A stretch of 64,000 nucleotides of DNA from Lentzea sp. NEAU-D7 (lineage in GTDB: Bacteria; Actinomycetota; Actinomycetes; Mycobacteriales; Pseudonocardiaceae). Shown piece by piece: positions 15,806 through 27,345 of the stretch. Position 1 is the first letter of the stretch; every line of letters starts with the position of its first letter. The notes under the pieces were generated by a model, which worked only from the letters and a program-made list of their open reading frames with translations, was not told the DNA's origin and ran no database searches. Both the position numbers and the translations under genes were made by a program. The stretch covers positions 51,711 to 115,710 of the forward strand of contig NZ_JAPJDL010000026.1 in NCBI RefSeq assembly GCF_026242055.1, read 5' to 3'.

Positions 15806-17879
15806 TGATCCCCCTGCACCAGCAGCGCTACCGGATAGGTGTCGAGCAAGGACGCCAGGTCCTCCGTCACCGGGCGCCCGGTGAGGACGTCCGTCCACTT
15901 CGCACCCGGCAGTGGCAGAACCGTGTCCTGCCAGCCCTTCTGCTCCAGGCCGACCGGCAGCCGCGTCGCGACCGTGATCACCCCGGACCGTTCGAACGCC
16001 AGCACGTGCTCGGCGGCCGGGCCTTCGGCGTGCAGCGGCCGGTAGCCGTGCAGGCCGCGCTTGCGCACGTGCAAGGCCTTCTGCACCACGAGGAGCTTGG
16101 CCGCGCCGGAGTCGTCGACCTCCGGCAGCCAGCCGGACTCGATGCGCGCCAACAGGTCCCGGCGCACGTCGTAGTCGACGGGCCGGCGGTTGTCCGGGTC
16201 GACCAGTGAGAAGTCCCACAGCTCGGTGCCCTGGTACACGTCCGGCACGCCCGGCGCGGTGAGCTGGACCAGCTTCTGCCCCAGCGAGTTCGACCAGCCG
16301 GGCACCTTGAGCCGTTCGGCGAACGCGGCGACCTCGGGCTCGTTCAGCGCCTTGGCGGGCCACGCGGCCACCTCGGCGTCGAACTCGGCGTTCCGGTCGA
16401 CCCACGAGGTCTTGATCTTCGCCTCGCGCGACGCCTTCTCCAGGTACTGGCCCAGCCGCTCCTCGGTGAGCGGCCACGCGCCGACGACCGACTGCCACGC
16501 CAGGCGGTTCAGCGTCGGTTCGGAGATGCCGTGCTTCTCGGTCATCTCGGCCTCGAAGGCCAGGTAGGCGTCCGGGATCTCCGCCAGCACGGCGAGCCGT
16601 GCCCGCACGTCCTCGGAGCGTTTCGTGTCGTGCGTCGACAGCGCTGTCATCGCGTTCGGCTCCGCGGCCTCACGCCGGGCCGCGCGCTGGTGGAACTCGC
16701 CGACGGGCAGGCCGAACCTGTCCGGTGAGCCACCGACCTCGTTGAGCGCCACGAAGTTCGTGTACCGGTAGAACGCGGTGTCCTCGGTGCCCTTCGCGAC
16801 GACCATGCCGGACGTCTGCTGGATCCTGGTCGCCAGCTCGCCGTGCGGATCGGCGCGGACCTGCTCGTCCAGCGCGCGCACCGCGGGCGACCTGCTCAGC
16901 CTGACCGCGGTCTCCCAGTACCGCAGGCCCTCCGGGAGGTACGACCGGTACACCGGGAAGTTGACCATCACCTCGGCGACGGCCCGGCACGCCTCCTCGA
17001 ACTCCACCCCTTCGACGAGGCGCGCGATCCGGCGCACCTCCGCCACCAGGATCGAGTCCGAGACCTGCTGCCGCGAGGCGTGCTCGACCGCGTGGAAGTC
17101 GCCGGCGTAGGCGTCCGTGGGCGCGATGAACACGCCGCAGATCTCGCGCAGCGCGTCGTAGCCCGTGGTGCCGTCGACCGGCCAGCTCTGCGGCAGCGAC
17201 TCGTCCGGCCCGAGGATCTTCTCCACGACCAGCCAGCCGTCGAAGTGCTCCCGCAGCCGCCGGAAGTAGCCGCCGGGATCGGCGAGCCCGTCCGGGTGGT
17301 CGATGCGCAGCCCCGTGACACCCCACGACAGCACCGCCCGGTGCGTCGCCTCGAACACCTCGGGGTCCTCGACCCGCACCGCCGCGAGCTCGGTGATGTC
17401 GAAGAACCTGCGGTAGTTCAGCTCGGTGTTCCCGCGCCGCCAGTTGGCTTTCAGGTAGTGCTCGTGGACCTCGTCGGGGGCGTCCTCGGCGAGGACGGGC
17501 AGCAGCACCTTGCCCGACGACCAGTCGATGTCGAAGTACCGCGCGTACTTCGAGGCCTGGCCGTGCGCGAGCACGTCCTCCCACCACGGGTTCGGCACGA
17601 CCATGTGGTTCGGCACGATGTCGACGACCAGGCCGAGGTCCAGCGCCTTCAGCCGGTCCTGGAGCTCGACCCGCCCGGCGTCGCCGCCCAGTTCGGGTCG
17701 CGCGAGGGTCGGGTCGGTGACGTCGTAGCCGTGCGTCGAGCCCTCCCGCGCGTCGAGCATCGGCGACCCGTACAGCGCGCCGACTCCCAGGCGGGCCAGG
17801 TAGTCCGCGATGCCGGCGGCGTCGGCGAAGGTGAACGACGGGGTGAACTGGACGCGGTAGGTCGAGGACGGCGCGCCCA

Positions 17880-17880
<1 letters not shown>
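15802..17880 (-). CDS. treY: Maltooligosyl trehalose synthase
   Basis: A 692-residue GH13 enzyme that isomerises the reducing-end alpha-1,4 bond of maltodextrins to alpha-1,1. It starts MGAPSSTYRVQF, typical of TreY, with the barrel motifs DIVPNHMV, GLRIDHPDGL (about 195), VVEKILGPDE (about 220) and ALSTHDTKRSED (about 416). Its start overlaps the treX stop by one base (TGATG) and its stop overlaps the treZ start. Length is typical for actinobacteria. Confidence 0.93.
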
Positions 17881-19985
<2,105 letters not shown>

Positions 19986-20093
19986 AATGCTCCTCGTCAC
20001 AAGAAACTAGCTGCTGACAGACCATATCCGTGCGGCAACGGCGTGGCATCACGTCGTTGCCGCACGGCAGGTCGGGTTTTCGTGTGGACCGGT

Positions 20094-20330
20094 CACCCGG
20101 TGCGGATCGACGTTCAAGGCCACCAGCCCACGTGCAGCGGGTCTTCCGGTCGGCGCCACGTCTGGCCGGACCGCCGGGGCTCGGGGCGCGTCAGCTCGGC
20201 TTTCAGCGCACCACGATCCGGGCAGGTCTTGGACGACGGGAACCAGCGGTCTGCCACGACCAGACAACTACCCCGCCGGGACGTTTTGTACTCCTGCCGC
20301 CGGAACTCCGCGATCGGGACCGCGCGGGAG
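20094..20330 (-). pseudogene. IS200/IS605-family TnpB (OrfB) C-terminal remnant
   Basis: On the minus strand a short frame reads EYKTSRRGSCLVVADRWFPS then SKTCPDRGALKAEL, closely matching the C-terminal zinc-ribbon region of TnpB (typically VADRWFPSSKTCSGCG). The second Cys of the first CxxC is lost (CPDRG). A continuation in another frame (RGLVALNVD) suggests a frameshift. No start, no RuvC catalytic Asp and no TnpA partner are visible. A decayed insertion between treX and the gene at 20561. Confidence 0.6.
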
Positions 20331-20560
20331 CCGCGGCGCGGCGCCGAAGCGCGCGCGGACCTCGCGGCACCGCGGTGCGCGGGCTCTGCCCGCGCCTGTG
20401 CCGGGTCCGTTGCGCACCGGTAGGCCTGGTGGACGATCACACCTGAACCCTACGAGCGGGCACCGACGATTTCCGGCCCGCTGCAGCAAGGTTCTCACGA
20501 GAGTGGGAGCGGCTTTATTCGATCGTGTGATCGTCACCCGTCGGCGACTACCGGACGCAG

Positions 20561-20863
20561 TCACACTCCTTCGTGCGCCAGCACCAGCTGGCCGCGGGCG
20601 GCGGTCAGCAACGTGCGGGCTTCCTGGATCTCCACGTACTTCAGGTGTTCACACGCGGCCTGCGCGCACGCCAGCGCGTACTGCAGGGCGGTGTTGTCGT
20701 CCACGGGACCTGCGTCCCGCAGCGCGTCACGCAGGGATTCCTCCGCGCGCCGTGCCCCGACGACCGGGTCGCCGAGCGCAGTGGGCCTCACCGAAGCGAG
20801 GACCTGCTCGACGGCCAGTTCAAGCACGCCGGTCGATGTCCGCGTGCCCACGGCTGAGCTCAT
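20561..20863 (-). CDS. Hypothetical protein
   Basis: About 100 residues starting at ATG 20863; GGAGGTGG lies about 11 nt upstream, and GTG/TTG codons at 20875 and 20881 are alternatives. Predicted mostly helical: an acidic N-terminal half (ELAVEQVLASVRPTALGDPV) and an alanine-rich C-terminal half (YALACAQAACEHLKYVEIQE, ARTLLTAARGQLVLAHEG). No catalytic motif, signal or membrane segment. Family not recognised. It lies between the TnpB remnant and malQ on the malQ strand, about 95 bp after malQ. Confidence 0.55.
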   Translation of the reverse strand: MSSAVGTRTSTGVLELAVEQVLASVRPTALGDPVVGARRAEESLRDALRDAGPVDDNTALQYALACAQAACEHLKYVEIQEARTLLTAARGQLVLAHEGV

Positions 20864-20957
20864 CTGGTACGCCACCTCCAAGAACGTTCGTCTTCCGCCG
20901 TCCGGTGACGGCCTTACAGTACTCCTCAGGTCTACGACCTGCAGTTACGCAAAAGTT

Positions 20958-22772
20958 TCATCTTCCGCGGCTGCGGAGCGGACGGGTGATCTCGCGGACG
21001 AGCGGGAAGAACTCGTCCAGCTCCACCGGCAGGGGGATTCTCCAGTTCGGGTGCTCGTCGATCGTGCCCGGCACGTTCGGCTGCCGGGTTTCCCGCAGAG
21101 CGTCCTGAGGTGAGGTCAGGACCAACGCGCAGGGTGCCTGCGCGAGCAGTTCGTGGGCGCCCTCGACCCTGTCCGCGGGCTTGACGCCCTCCTGGCGCAT
21201 CAGCTCGTCGAAGTCGGGGCCGTCCGGTCCGGCGAAGAACGTCGCCGCGGTCGGCAGGTCGTGCGTCGAGATGCTGGCCATCTGGTTCGGGTTCCACTGC
21301 GACGGCGGGATCAGCGGGTGGCCCTCGGCGTAGTAGTCGCGCTGGAAGTAGAGGACGGCGCTGGTCAGCATGCCGTTCTCCTGCAACGTCTTCGTGACGA
21401 TCGGCTCGACCGTGCCGAGGTCCTCGCCGACCACGACCGCGCCCGCCCGGTACGCCTCCAGCGCGAGCACGCCCAGCATGGCGTCCGCGTCGTAGTAGAC
21501 GTACGTGCCGCGCGACGGCGGCTCGCCCGGCGGGATCCACCAGAGCCGCCACAGGCCGGCGACGTGGTCGATGCGGATGCCGTCCGCGTGCTGCAGGACG
21601 CTGCGCAGCACCTGCCGGAACGGCCGGTAGCCGGTCTCAGCGAGCCTGTCCGGGCGCCACGGCGGCAGGCCCCAGCCCTGGCCGTCCGCGCTGAACGCGT
21701 CGGGCGGCGCGCCGACCGTGACGTCGATGGCGAACACGTCGGGATCGGCGAACGTGTCCGCGCCACCGGGGTCGACGCCCACCGGCAGGTCGTGGATGAC
21801 GCCGACGGCCATGCCTGCCTCGTGCGCGGCGAGCCGGACGTCCTGGAGCTGGCGGGTGCAGAGGTGCTGGAGCCAGGCGTAGAACGCGACCCGTTCCGCC
21901 GGTGGGTCCTCGCGGTCCTCCGGCCACGCGCGCCAGTCCTTGCCGTGGACCTCGGCGAGCGCGCAGTAGGTCGCGAACTTCTCCAGCTCGGCGTCCACCT
22001 CGACCTCGCCGCCGGGGAAGAGCAGTTCGAGTGCCTGCTTCTTCGCCTCCCACACGGCGTCGTAGTCGATCAGGTCCTCGTTCGCGGGCTTGAGGTCGCG
22101 GATGAGCTGCCGGGTGCGCGGGCAGGCCTGCAGGAACTCGGCCGTGTCGGTGACGCGCAGGTACAGCGGGTTCGCGAACCGGCGGGTCGTCGGCGAGTAC
22201 GGCGAGCGCTCGACCGGGTGCGTGGGGCTCGGGGCCTGCACCGGGTTGACCAGGACGACGCCGGCGTCGAGCTCGAGGGACGACCTGCGGGCGATCGTGG
22301 CGAGGTCGGCGAAGTCGCCCATCCCCCACGACTCCTTCGAGCGCGCGGCGTAGAGCTGCAGCATCCAGCCCCAGGTGCGCGGTACCTCCGGCAGGGTCCT
22401 CGGCGCGACGGCGAGCGTGACGGTCTGGTCCCCGGTCACCACGCGGTGCCAGCCGAGCGGCACCGAGTCCGGGACGTGCCGTTCGACGGCGAACGAGGTG
22501 CCGTCCTCGAGCTCGATGGTCGCGGGACCCCGGAGGTCGTACGTCTCGTACTCGCGGATGACGATCGTCGGCGGGAGCTTCTGCTCGGCCCGGCGCCGCT
22601 CGACCTCGGTGAGCTCGCGGGCGACCGAGTCCTCAGTGGACGCGTCGACTCCGAACTGGGCGAGGATCTTGACCACGACGTCACGATCGACCGAGACCTC
22701 TTGCTGGTCCGCGTTTTCGTATCGAGTGGCGACGCCCCAGGCGTCCGCCAGCCGCGTCAGCAACTGCTCCAC
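20958..22772 (-). CDS. malQ: 4-alpha-glucanotransferase (amylomaltase)
   Basis: A 604-residue GH77 enzyme that transfers maltodextrin units between alpha-1,4-glucans. Barrel motifs: KESWGMGDFADL, DLPVGVDPGGADTF, GIRIDHVAGLWRLWWIP (nucleophile Asp, about 399), VVGEDLGTVEP (acid/base Glu, about 447) and SISTHDLPT (Asp, about 500). GTG start. An N-terminal extension of about 120 residues is usual for actinobacterial MalQ. With the treXYZ operon it completes a local maltodextrin/trehalose module. Confidence 0.92.
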   Translation of the reverse strand: MEQLLTRLADAWGVATRYENADQQEVSVDRDVVVKILAQFGVDASTEDSVARELTEVERRRAEQKLPPTIVIREYETYDLRGPATIELEDGTSFAVERHVPDSVPLGWHRVVTGDQTVTLAVAPRTLPEVPRTWGWMLQLYAARSKESWGMGDFADLATIARRSSLELDAGVVLVNPVQAPSPTHPVERSPYSPTTRRFANPLYLRVTDTAEFLQACPRTRQLIRDLKPANEDLIDYDAVWEAKKQALELLFPGGEVEVDAELEKFATYCALAEVHGKDWRAWPEDREDPPAERVAFYAWLQHLCTRQLQDVRLAAHEAGMAVGVIHDLPVGVDPGGADTFADPDVFAIDVTVGAPPDAFSADGQGWGLPPWRPDRLAETGYRPFRQVLRSVLQHADGIRIDHVAGLWRLWWIPPGEPPSRGTYVYYDADAMLGVLALEAYRAGAVVVGEDLGTVEPIVTKTLQENGMLTSAVLYFQRDYYAEGHPLIPPSQWNPNQMASISTHDLPTAATFFAGPDGPDFDELMRQEGVKPADRVEGAHELLAQAPCALVLTSPQDALRETRQPNVPGTIDEHPNWRIPLPVELDEFFPLVREITRPLRSRGR

Positions 22773-22877
22773 ACCTACAAGCTATGTCACAGCTCGGTCA
22801 GCATTACCAGAGCAAATGGTCCCTGGTCACCCGATGGGTGCAGGCCGGTCGGGACGCACACGCAGGGGTGCTTTTAC

Positions 22878-23303
22878 TTAGACATCCGATGCTTCGTCCG
22901 GAATGGCCACGACCGCCTCGACCTCGACCAGGAAATCGGGCCCGAACAACGCCGCCACCTGGACCAGCGTGCTGGCCGGGTTGTGCACCTCGCCCAGCGC
23001 GGGACGCAGGATTTCGTCACGCACGTCGCGGATCGTCTGCACCTCGGACGCGTCCAGCACGAACCAGGTGAACTTCACGACATCCGACCAGTCGGCGCCA
23101 AACCTCCGGATGACGTGATGAAGATTGCTCAGCGCCTGCCGCGTCTGCGCCGCCAGGTCGTCCACCCCGACCACGCACCCGGCCGCGTCGACCGCCACCT
23201 GGCCGGAGATGAACGCGAGTTTGCCGGTGACCGCCACGGCGTGGGCGTAGCCGGGGGTGGTCGGCAGCGCGGCGAGCTCGGTCAGGCGTTCTCCGGCGGG
23301 CAT
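22878..23303 (-). CDS. RidA family (YjgF/UK114) protein
   Basis: A 141-residue single RidA domain: AVAVTGKLAFISGQVAVDAA, QTRQALSNLHHVIRRFGADW and a C-terminal LVEVEAVVAIP. Members deaminate reactive enamine/imine intermediates, using a conserved Arg near the C-terminus; in this copy the usual NPAxR-type motif reads NPASTLVQV, so the key Arg appears replaced and imine deaminase activity is doubtful. That points to one of the divergent RidA subfamilies. It is co-directional with the LacI-type gene upstream. Confidence 0.85.
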   Translation of the reverse strand: MPAGERLTELAALPTTPGYAHAVAVTGKLAFISGQVAVDAAGCVVGVDDLAAQTRQALSNLHHVIRRFGADWSDVVKFTWFVLDASEVQTIRDVRDEILRPALGEVHNPASTLVQVAALFGPDFLVEVEAVVAIPDEASDV

Positions 23304-23317
23304 GACCGACACCCTAC

Positions 23318-24238
23318 TCAGGCGGCGGGCCCGCTGGAGTTGCGCACGACCAGCCGCACCTGGTGCTCCGCCGGTTCGATCTCCCCGCCCCTGATCAGCG
23401 TGAAGAGGTCGGCGACAGCCCGCTCCCCCTGCGCCTTCGCCGCCCCCTCGACGGCGGTCAGCCCGACGACGCGGGTGAGCTCCTGCCCGTCGAGCGACAC
23501 GATCGACACCTCGTCCGGCACCGCGCGCCCGTCCCGCTGCATGCGCAGGAAGATCCCCACCGCGGCGGCGCCGTTCGAGCTGATGACCGCCGTCGGCAGC
23601 CGTTCGCCGTCGAGCAGCACGTCGACCACCTGCTCGCCGCCGTCGACCGTCGGCGAGCACCAGACCGTCCACTCGGGACGCACGGTGAGCCCGGCGGCGA
23701 CCAGGATCTCGTCGTACGACTCGTCGACGCCGTCGGCCAGCACCAGGGCCACGTCGCGGTGCCCCAGCCCCTGCAGGTGGGACACGGCGGTCCGCAGCGC
23801 GTGGCGGAGGTCGGTGTCGTCGACCGCGACGTGCGGGACCTCCAGCGACTCCAGCGCGACCTGCTCCGCCGGGGACAACGACATCGACAACAGCAGCACA
23901 CCGTCCACACGGCGCCCGAGTGGCAGCTCGCCGAAGAACTTCGCGCGCGCGTCCGCGTCCCCGAGCACGTAGAGCAGCACGTCGTAGCCGGCCTGCCGCA
24001 ACGCGCCCTCCGCGCCCGCCAGCACCGGGCTGACCTCGGACGTCAGCACGGCGATCGCGTACCGTCGGCCACCGGCCAAAGAGGAGGCGTCCCGCGCGAT
24101 CGCGTACTTCATGCGCCGCGCGATCTCGCTCACGTGCTGCCTGGTCGCCTCGGACACGCCCGGTTCGCCCCGCAGCGCACGCGATACGGTCGCAGCGGAC
24201 ACCCCTGCGGCCTTGGCCACGTCGGACATGCTGGTCAC
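23318..24238 (-). CDS. LacI family transcriptional regulator
   Basis: A 306-residue LacI/GalR regulator with HTH SMSDVAKAAGVSAATVSRAL and hinge RDASSLAGGRRYAIAVL. The ligand domain contains VDGVLLLSMS and AVISSNGAAAVGIFLRM. GTG 24238 is chosen because family members start a few residues before the DVAxxAGVS helix; an ATG at 24262 overlaps the peroxiredoxin start on the other strand. Divergent from the peroxiredoxin gene with almost no spacer, so it may control that gene. Confidence 0.85.
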   Translation of the reverse strand: MTSMSDVAKAAGVSAATVSRALRGEPGVSEATRQHVSEIARRMKYAIARDASSLAGGRRYAIAVLTSEVSPVLAGAEGALRQAGYDVLLYVLGDADARAKFFGELPLGRRVDGVLLLSMSLSPAEQVALESLEVPHVAVDDTDLRHALRTAVSHLQGLGHRDVALVLADGVDESYDEILVAAGLTVRPEWTVWCSPTVDGGEQVVDVLLDGERLPTAVISSNGAAAVGIFLRMQRDGRAVPDEVSIVSLDGQELTRVVGLTAVEGAAKAQGERAVADLFTLIRGGEIEPAEHQVRLVVRNSSGPAA

Positions 24239-24260
24239 GGCCCGAGCGTATTGGAGATCC

Positions 24261-24716
24261 ATGAAGCCCGGCGACCTCGCCCCCGACTTCACACTGCCCG
24301 ACCAGGACGGCACCGACCGCAAGCTGTCGGCACTGCTCGAGGCCGGCCCGGTCGTGCTGTTCTTCTACCCCGGCGCGATGACCACCGGGTGCACCGCGCA
24401 GAGCTGCCACTTCCGCGACCTCGGGAAGGAGTTCGAGGAGGCAGGCGCCCAGCGCGTCGGGATCTCGATGGACGACGTGGCGAAGCAGAAGCAGTTCGCC
24501 GAGCTGAACGACTTCGACTACCCGCTGCTCTCCGACACCGGCGGCGACGTCGCGGAGCAGTACGACGTGCGGCGCCGGTTCGGGCCGATCCCGGTCAAGC
24601 GGCACACGTTCGTCATCGGCGCCGGCCGCGAGATCATCGAGGTGATCAAGAGCGAGTTCTCCATGAACGCGCACGCGGACAAGGCGCTGGCGGCACTCAG
24701 GAGCCGCGCCCAGTAG
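24261..24716 (+). CDS. Peroxiredoxin, BCP/PrxQ type
   Basis: A 151-residue thiol peroxidase: thioredoxin-fold start (PGDLAPDFTLPDQDGTDRKL) and active site YPGAMTTGCTAQSCHFRD. C44 is the peroxidatic cysteine; C49, five residues later, is the resolving cysteine typical of PrxQ. It reduces peroxides with thioredoxin in the cytosol. GGAG precedes the ATG. The last 32 nt of its coding end are repeated at 24811-24842. Confidence 0.92.
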   Translation: MKPGDLAPDFTLPDQDGTDRKLSALLEAGPVVLFFYPGAMTTGCTAQSCHFRDLGKEFEEAGAQRVGISMDDVAKQKQFAELNDFDYPLLSDTGGDVAEQYDVRRRFGPIPVKRHTFVIGAGREIIEVIKSEFSMNAHADKALAALRSRAQ

Positions 24717-24842
24717 GCGGTCGGGACCGGCACGGCCGCGGCGACGCGCGCCGTGCCCGGGTTTCCGCAACAACATGCGTCCGAGGGCGGGCCGGACTCC
24801 GCCAGCGGCCCACGCGGACAAGGCGCCGGCGGCACTCAGGAG
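24672..24842. repeat. 32-bp direct repeat (24672-24703 and 24811-24842)
   Basis: The 3' end of the peroxiredoxin gene (starting CACGCGGACAAGGCGCTGG) recurs 139 bp downstream with one mismatch, at the stop of the convergent MmpS-like gene, whose last codons and stop come from the repeat. This suggests a local duplication or a target-site-like footprint. Confidence 0.8.
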
Positions 24843-25345
24843 TCGGTGATCGTCAGAACGCCGTACGGCCCGGAAGCCTTGCCCTCGCGGACAGTCACAC
24901 CGTCGATCGTGTACTTGCCGCGTACCTCGGCACCGTCCGGGCCCGCCACCACCACGAGCATCACGGACTCGGACGTGGGGCCGGCGGGCACCTCGACGGT
25001 GCGCGTCCACGGGAGAGTCACGCCCGCCTCGTTGTGGATGGACGCGCCGACGGTCGCGGTGATGTTGAAGGCCTTGCCGGTGCCGGTCACCTCGAACACG
25101 ACGACCCGTTCCGCCGGTGCGGCAGGCGGTTCGGGCAGCACCACCGGCTCCGGCTCCGGTTCGGTCCGCTGAACGGCGTCGCGCACCGCGTCGACAGCGC
25201 CAGGCCCGTACATCACGCCGCCCACGGCCAGCAGCGCGACGAGCAGCAGGAAGATCCACGGCCCCTTCCGCGTCCTGCGCACCTCGTCGTGCAACGGCGG
25301 CGCGACGCCGTACTCAGGTGGCTGGTGCTGCGGCAGATGCGACAT
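24836..25345 (-). CDS. MmpS-like membrane-anchored protein
   Basis: A 169-residue protein: a short cytosolic N-terminus rich in Pro/His, one membrane segment (GPWIFLLLVALLAVGGVMYG, about 28-47), a Pro/Glu linker, and an exported beta-domain beginning RVVVFEVTGTGKAFNITATV. That arrangement matches MmpS-family proteins, accessory subunits of RND lipid exporters in mycobacteria. No MmpL-type transporter is in the window. The C-terminal codons derive from a duplicated piece of the neighbouring peroxiredoxin gene. Confidence 0.7.
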   Translation of the reverse strand: MSHLPQHQPPEYGVAPPLHDEVRRTRKGPWIFLLLVALLAVGGVMYGPGAVDAVRDAVQRTEPEPEPVVLPEPPAAPAERVVVFEVTGTGKAFNITATVGASIHNEAGVTLPWTRTVEVPAGPTSESVMLVVVAGPDGAEVRGKYTIDGVTVREGKASGPYGVLTITDS

Positions 25346-25447
25346 GAAGACCCCCTGCTGTGGGAGTCGATCTCCCGACTCCCGCCGTTACCCGGGAACT
25401 AGGACGCGGCACGGTGCGAAGAGGATCCCTGCCGAGATGATCGGGGA

Positions 25448-26731
25448 TCAGGCGGTCCGCACCGGGCTGGTCCGGGCGAGCCGTTCCACGTGGTCGGCGC
25501 TGAGCGCGCCGGCGTCGTGCAGCCGGTACTCCGCCGCCAGCTCGCGGGCCCGCACCCGGAACGTCCCGCCGTGCAGCACCTCGCGCACCGCGGCCTTGAT
25601 CGCCTTCTCCGACGGCGTCGCCGTGCGCAGGTTCAGTCCGGCGCCGGACCGTTCGACGCGGGCGGCGACCTCGGGCTTGTCCTCCGTCGCGCCCGCCACG
25701 ACCAGCGGGACGCCCTGGGCGAGCGCGAGTTGCACACCGCCCATCCCGCCGTTGGTGACCATGGCGGACAGCTCCGGCAGCAGCCTGTCGTAGGGCAGGA
25801 ACGGCGCCGTGAAGACGTTGGCGGGCAGCGGTCCCACGTCGTGCGCGCCGGTGCTGGCGACGACGGTGACGTGGTCGTCCGCGAGTGCGCGGATGACCGG
25901 TAGCACCAGCTGGCCCAGGTCCGTGTCCGCGACGGTCCCCTGGGTGACGTGCACGATCGGGCGGCCGGCGGTGATCATGCGGTCCCACCAGTCCGGCAGC
26001 GCGGCCTCCGGTGCCGGGTCGACCAGCGCGCCGACGAACCGCACCTGCGGCGGCATGAACGAGCGCGGGTGTTCAAGGCTGGCGATGCCGTTCTGCAGGT
26101 GCAGATGCGGTGACACGGCCATGAGCCCGCGCTCACCCCGCGGCAGGTGCAGGCCGGCGCGGATCCGGTCGCGGTGTTCGAACACGGGCTTGAACACCAC
26201 GTTGTCCAGCAGCCCGCGCACGACCGCGTACCGCAACCGCGCGAGCGGGCCGGTCCGGTGCTTCAGACCGGGTCCGAACGGCGGCACGTCCGGTGCGGGC
26301 AGCATCATCGGTGTGACGCCGACGCTGACGGCGCGCGGGCCGCCGAGCTCCTCGAACACGGCCGCGCCGAGGTAGGCGGCGTCGTGCAGAACGAGGTCGG
26401 CAGGCCGTTCGGCCAGCGCCCGCCGCAGGTCGCCGACCTGTGCGGGGATCGGGTCGAGGAACACCGCGGTCATGTCGTAGCGCAGCTTCGCGATGCCCTT
26501 GAGCCGGGCGCGCTCGGGGAACAGCTCGTCGGCGTTGCGGCCCTGGTGGTCGGCCGACGGGTCCATCGCGACGAACTCCGCACCGGTGGCGGTGATCCTG
26601 TCGGCGAACACACGGCCGGTGCACCAGCGCACGTGGTGGCCTCGCTCGGTCAGCGCACGGGCGATGGGCAGCAACGGCGCGACGTGGCCGGGTATGGGCA
26701 TGGTCGCGAACAACAGGTTCAGACGGGGCAC
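25448..26731 (-). CDS. Glycosyltransferase, GT1 (macrolide/UDP-glucuronosyltransferase-like)
   Basis: A 427-residue GT-B fold enzyme. N-terminal acceptor domain opens NLLFATMPIPGHVAPLLPIA; the C-terminal nucleotide-sugar domain shows VHVTQGTVADTDLGQLVLPV and the MGT-type donor motif TNGGMGGVQLALAQGVPLVV (the usual HGG is NGG here). Enzymes of this type glycosylate small hydrophobic molecules, including macrolides and phenolics. GTG start with a weak ribosome binding site. It lies 41 bp after the TetR gene on the same strand and may be co-transcribed with the LLM-TetR pair. Acceptor unknown. Confidence 0.85.
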   Translation of the reverse strand: MPRLNLLFATMPIPGHVAPLLPIARALTERGHHVRWCTGRVFADRITATGAEFVAMDPSADHQGRNADELFPERARLKGIAKLRYDMTAVFLDPIPAQVGDLRRALAERPADLVLHDAAYLGAAVFEELGGPRAVSVGVTPMMLPAPDVPPFGPGLKHRTGPLARLRYAVVRGLLDNVVFKPVFEHRDRIRAGLHLPRGERGLMAVSPHLHLQNGIASLEHPRSFMPPQVRFVGALVDPAPEAALPDWWDRMITAGRPIVHVTQGTVADTDLGQLVLPVIRALADDHVTVVASTGAHDVGPLPANVFTAPFLPYDRLLPELSAMVTNGGMGGVQLALAQGVPLVVAGATEDKPEVAARVERSGAGLNLRTATPSEKAIKAAVREVLHGGTFRVRARELAAEYRLHDAGALSADHVERLARTSPVRTA

Positions 26732-26772
26732 TGCGGCAGTCGACCAGAACGCCCTTAACGCCCGCTAATTCG

Positions 26773-27342
26773 TCATCTCAATCCGGCCAGCACGAAGTCG
26801 GCGATCTCCCCTGCCAGCTGCGCGGGCGTCTTCTGACCGTCCGGCCGGAACCACATGGGCAGCTGGTTCACGACGCCCAGCGCGATCCGCACGACGGTGT
26901 CCGCGGGCACGACGGAGCTGAACTCGCCGTCCGCCTGCCCCTTCTCCACGACGGCGAGGAACGTCTCGTGGTAGCGGCGGCGTTCGGCGCGGAAGTCCGT
27001 CATCCGGTCCTCGCCGAGCCGGTGCAGCTCCCGGACGAACACCGCCGTCTCGTCGACCCGTTCGGCCGTCGAGACGACGAGCGACGCCAGGATCTCGCGC
27101 ACCGTCTCGGCGGCGGACAGACCGAGGCCGATGATCCGGTCCATGTCGGCGGACTGGGCCGTGATCAGCAGCCGGTAGATCTCGAAGAGCAGGTCGTCCT
27201 TCGAGCGGAAGTAGTGGTACAGCGCGCCCTTGGTGACCTCGGCGGCCTTGACGATCTCCTGCACCGAGGTCGCGTCGTAGCCCTGCGACGCGAACAGGCG
27301 CACGGCCGCGTCGATGATCTTCTGCTCGGTCGCGCTGGGCAC
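26773..27342 (-). CDS. TetR family transcriptional regulator
   Basis: A 189-residue TetR repressor. The HTH occupies residues 5-50 (QKIIDAAVRLFASQGYDATS, VQEIVKAAEVTKGALYHYF), followed by a ligand domain with the KstR2-like ending FVLAGLR. GTG start, 3 nt after the stop of the LLM oxidoreductase gene, so it is the second gene of that operon. The perfect 16-nt palindrome at 28330-28345 upstream of the operon is its likely autoregulatory operator. Ligand unknown; acyl-CoA-type effectors are common in this branch. Confidence 0.9.
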   Translation of the reverse strand: MPSATEQKIIDAAVRLFASQGYDATSVQEIVKAAEVTKGALYHYFRSKDDLLFEIYRLLITAQSADMDRIIGLGLSAAETVREILASLVVSTAERVDETAVFVRELHRLGEDRMTDFRAERRRYHETFLAVVEKGQADGEFSSVVPADTVVRIALGVVNQLPMWFRPDGQKTPAQLAGEIADFVLAGLR

Positions 27343-27345
27343 GGG

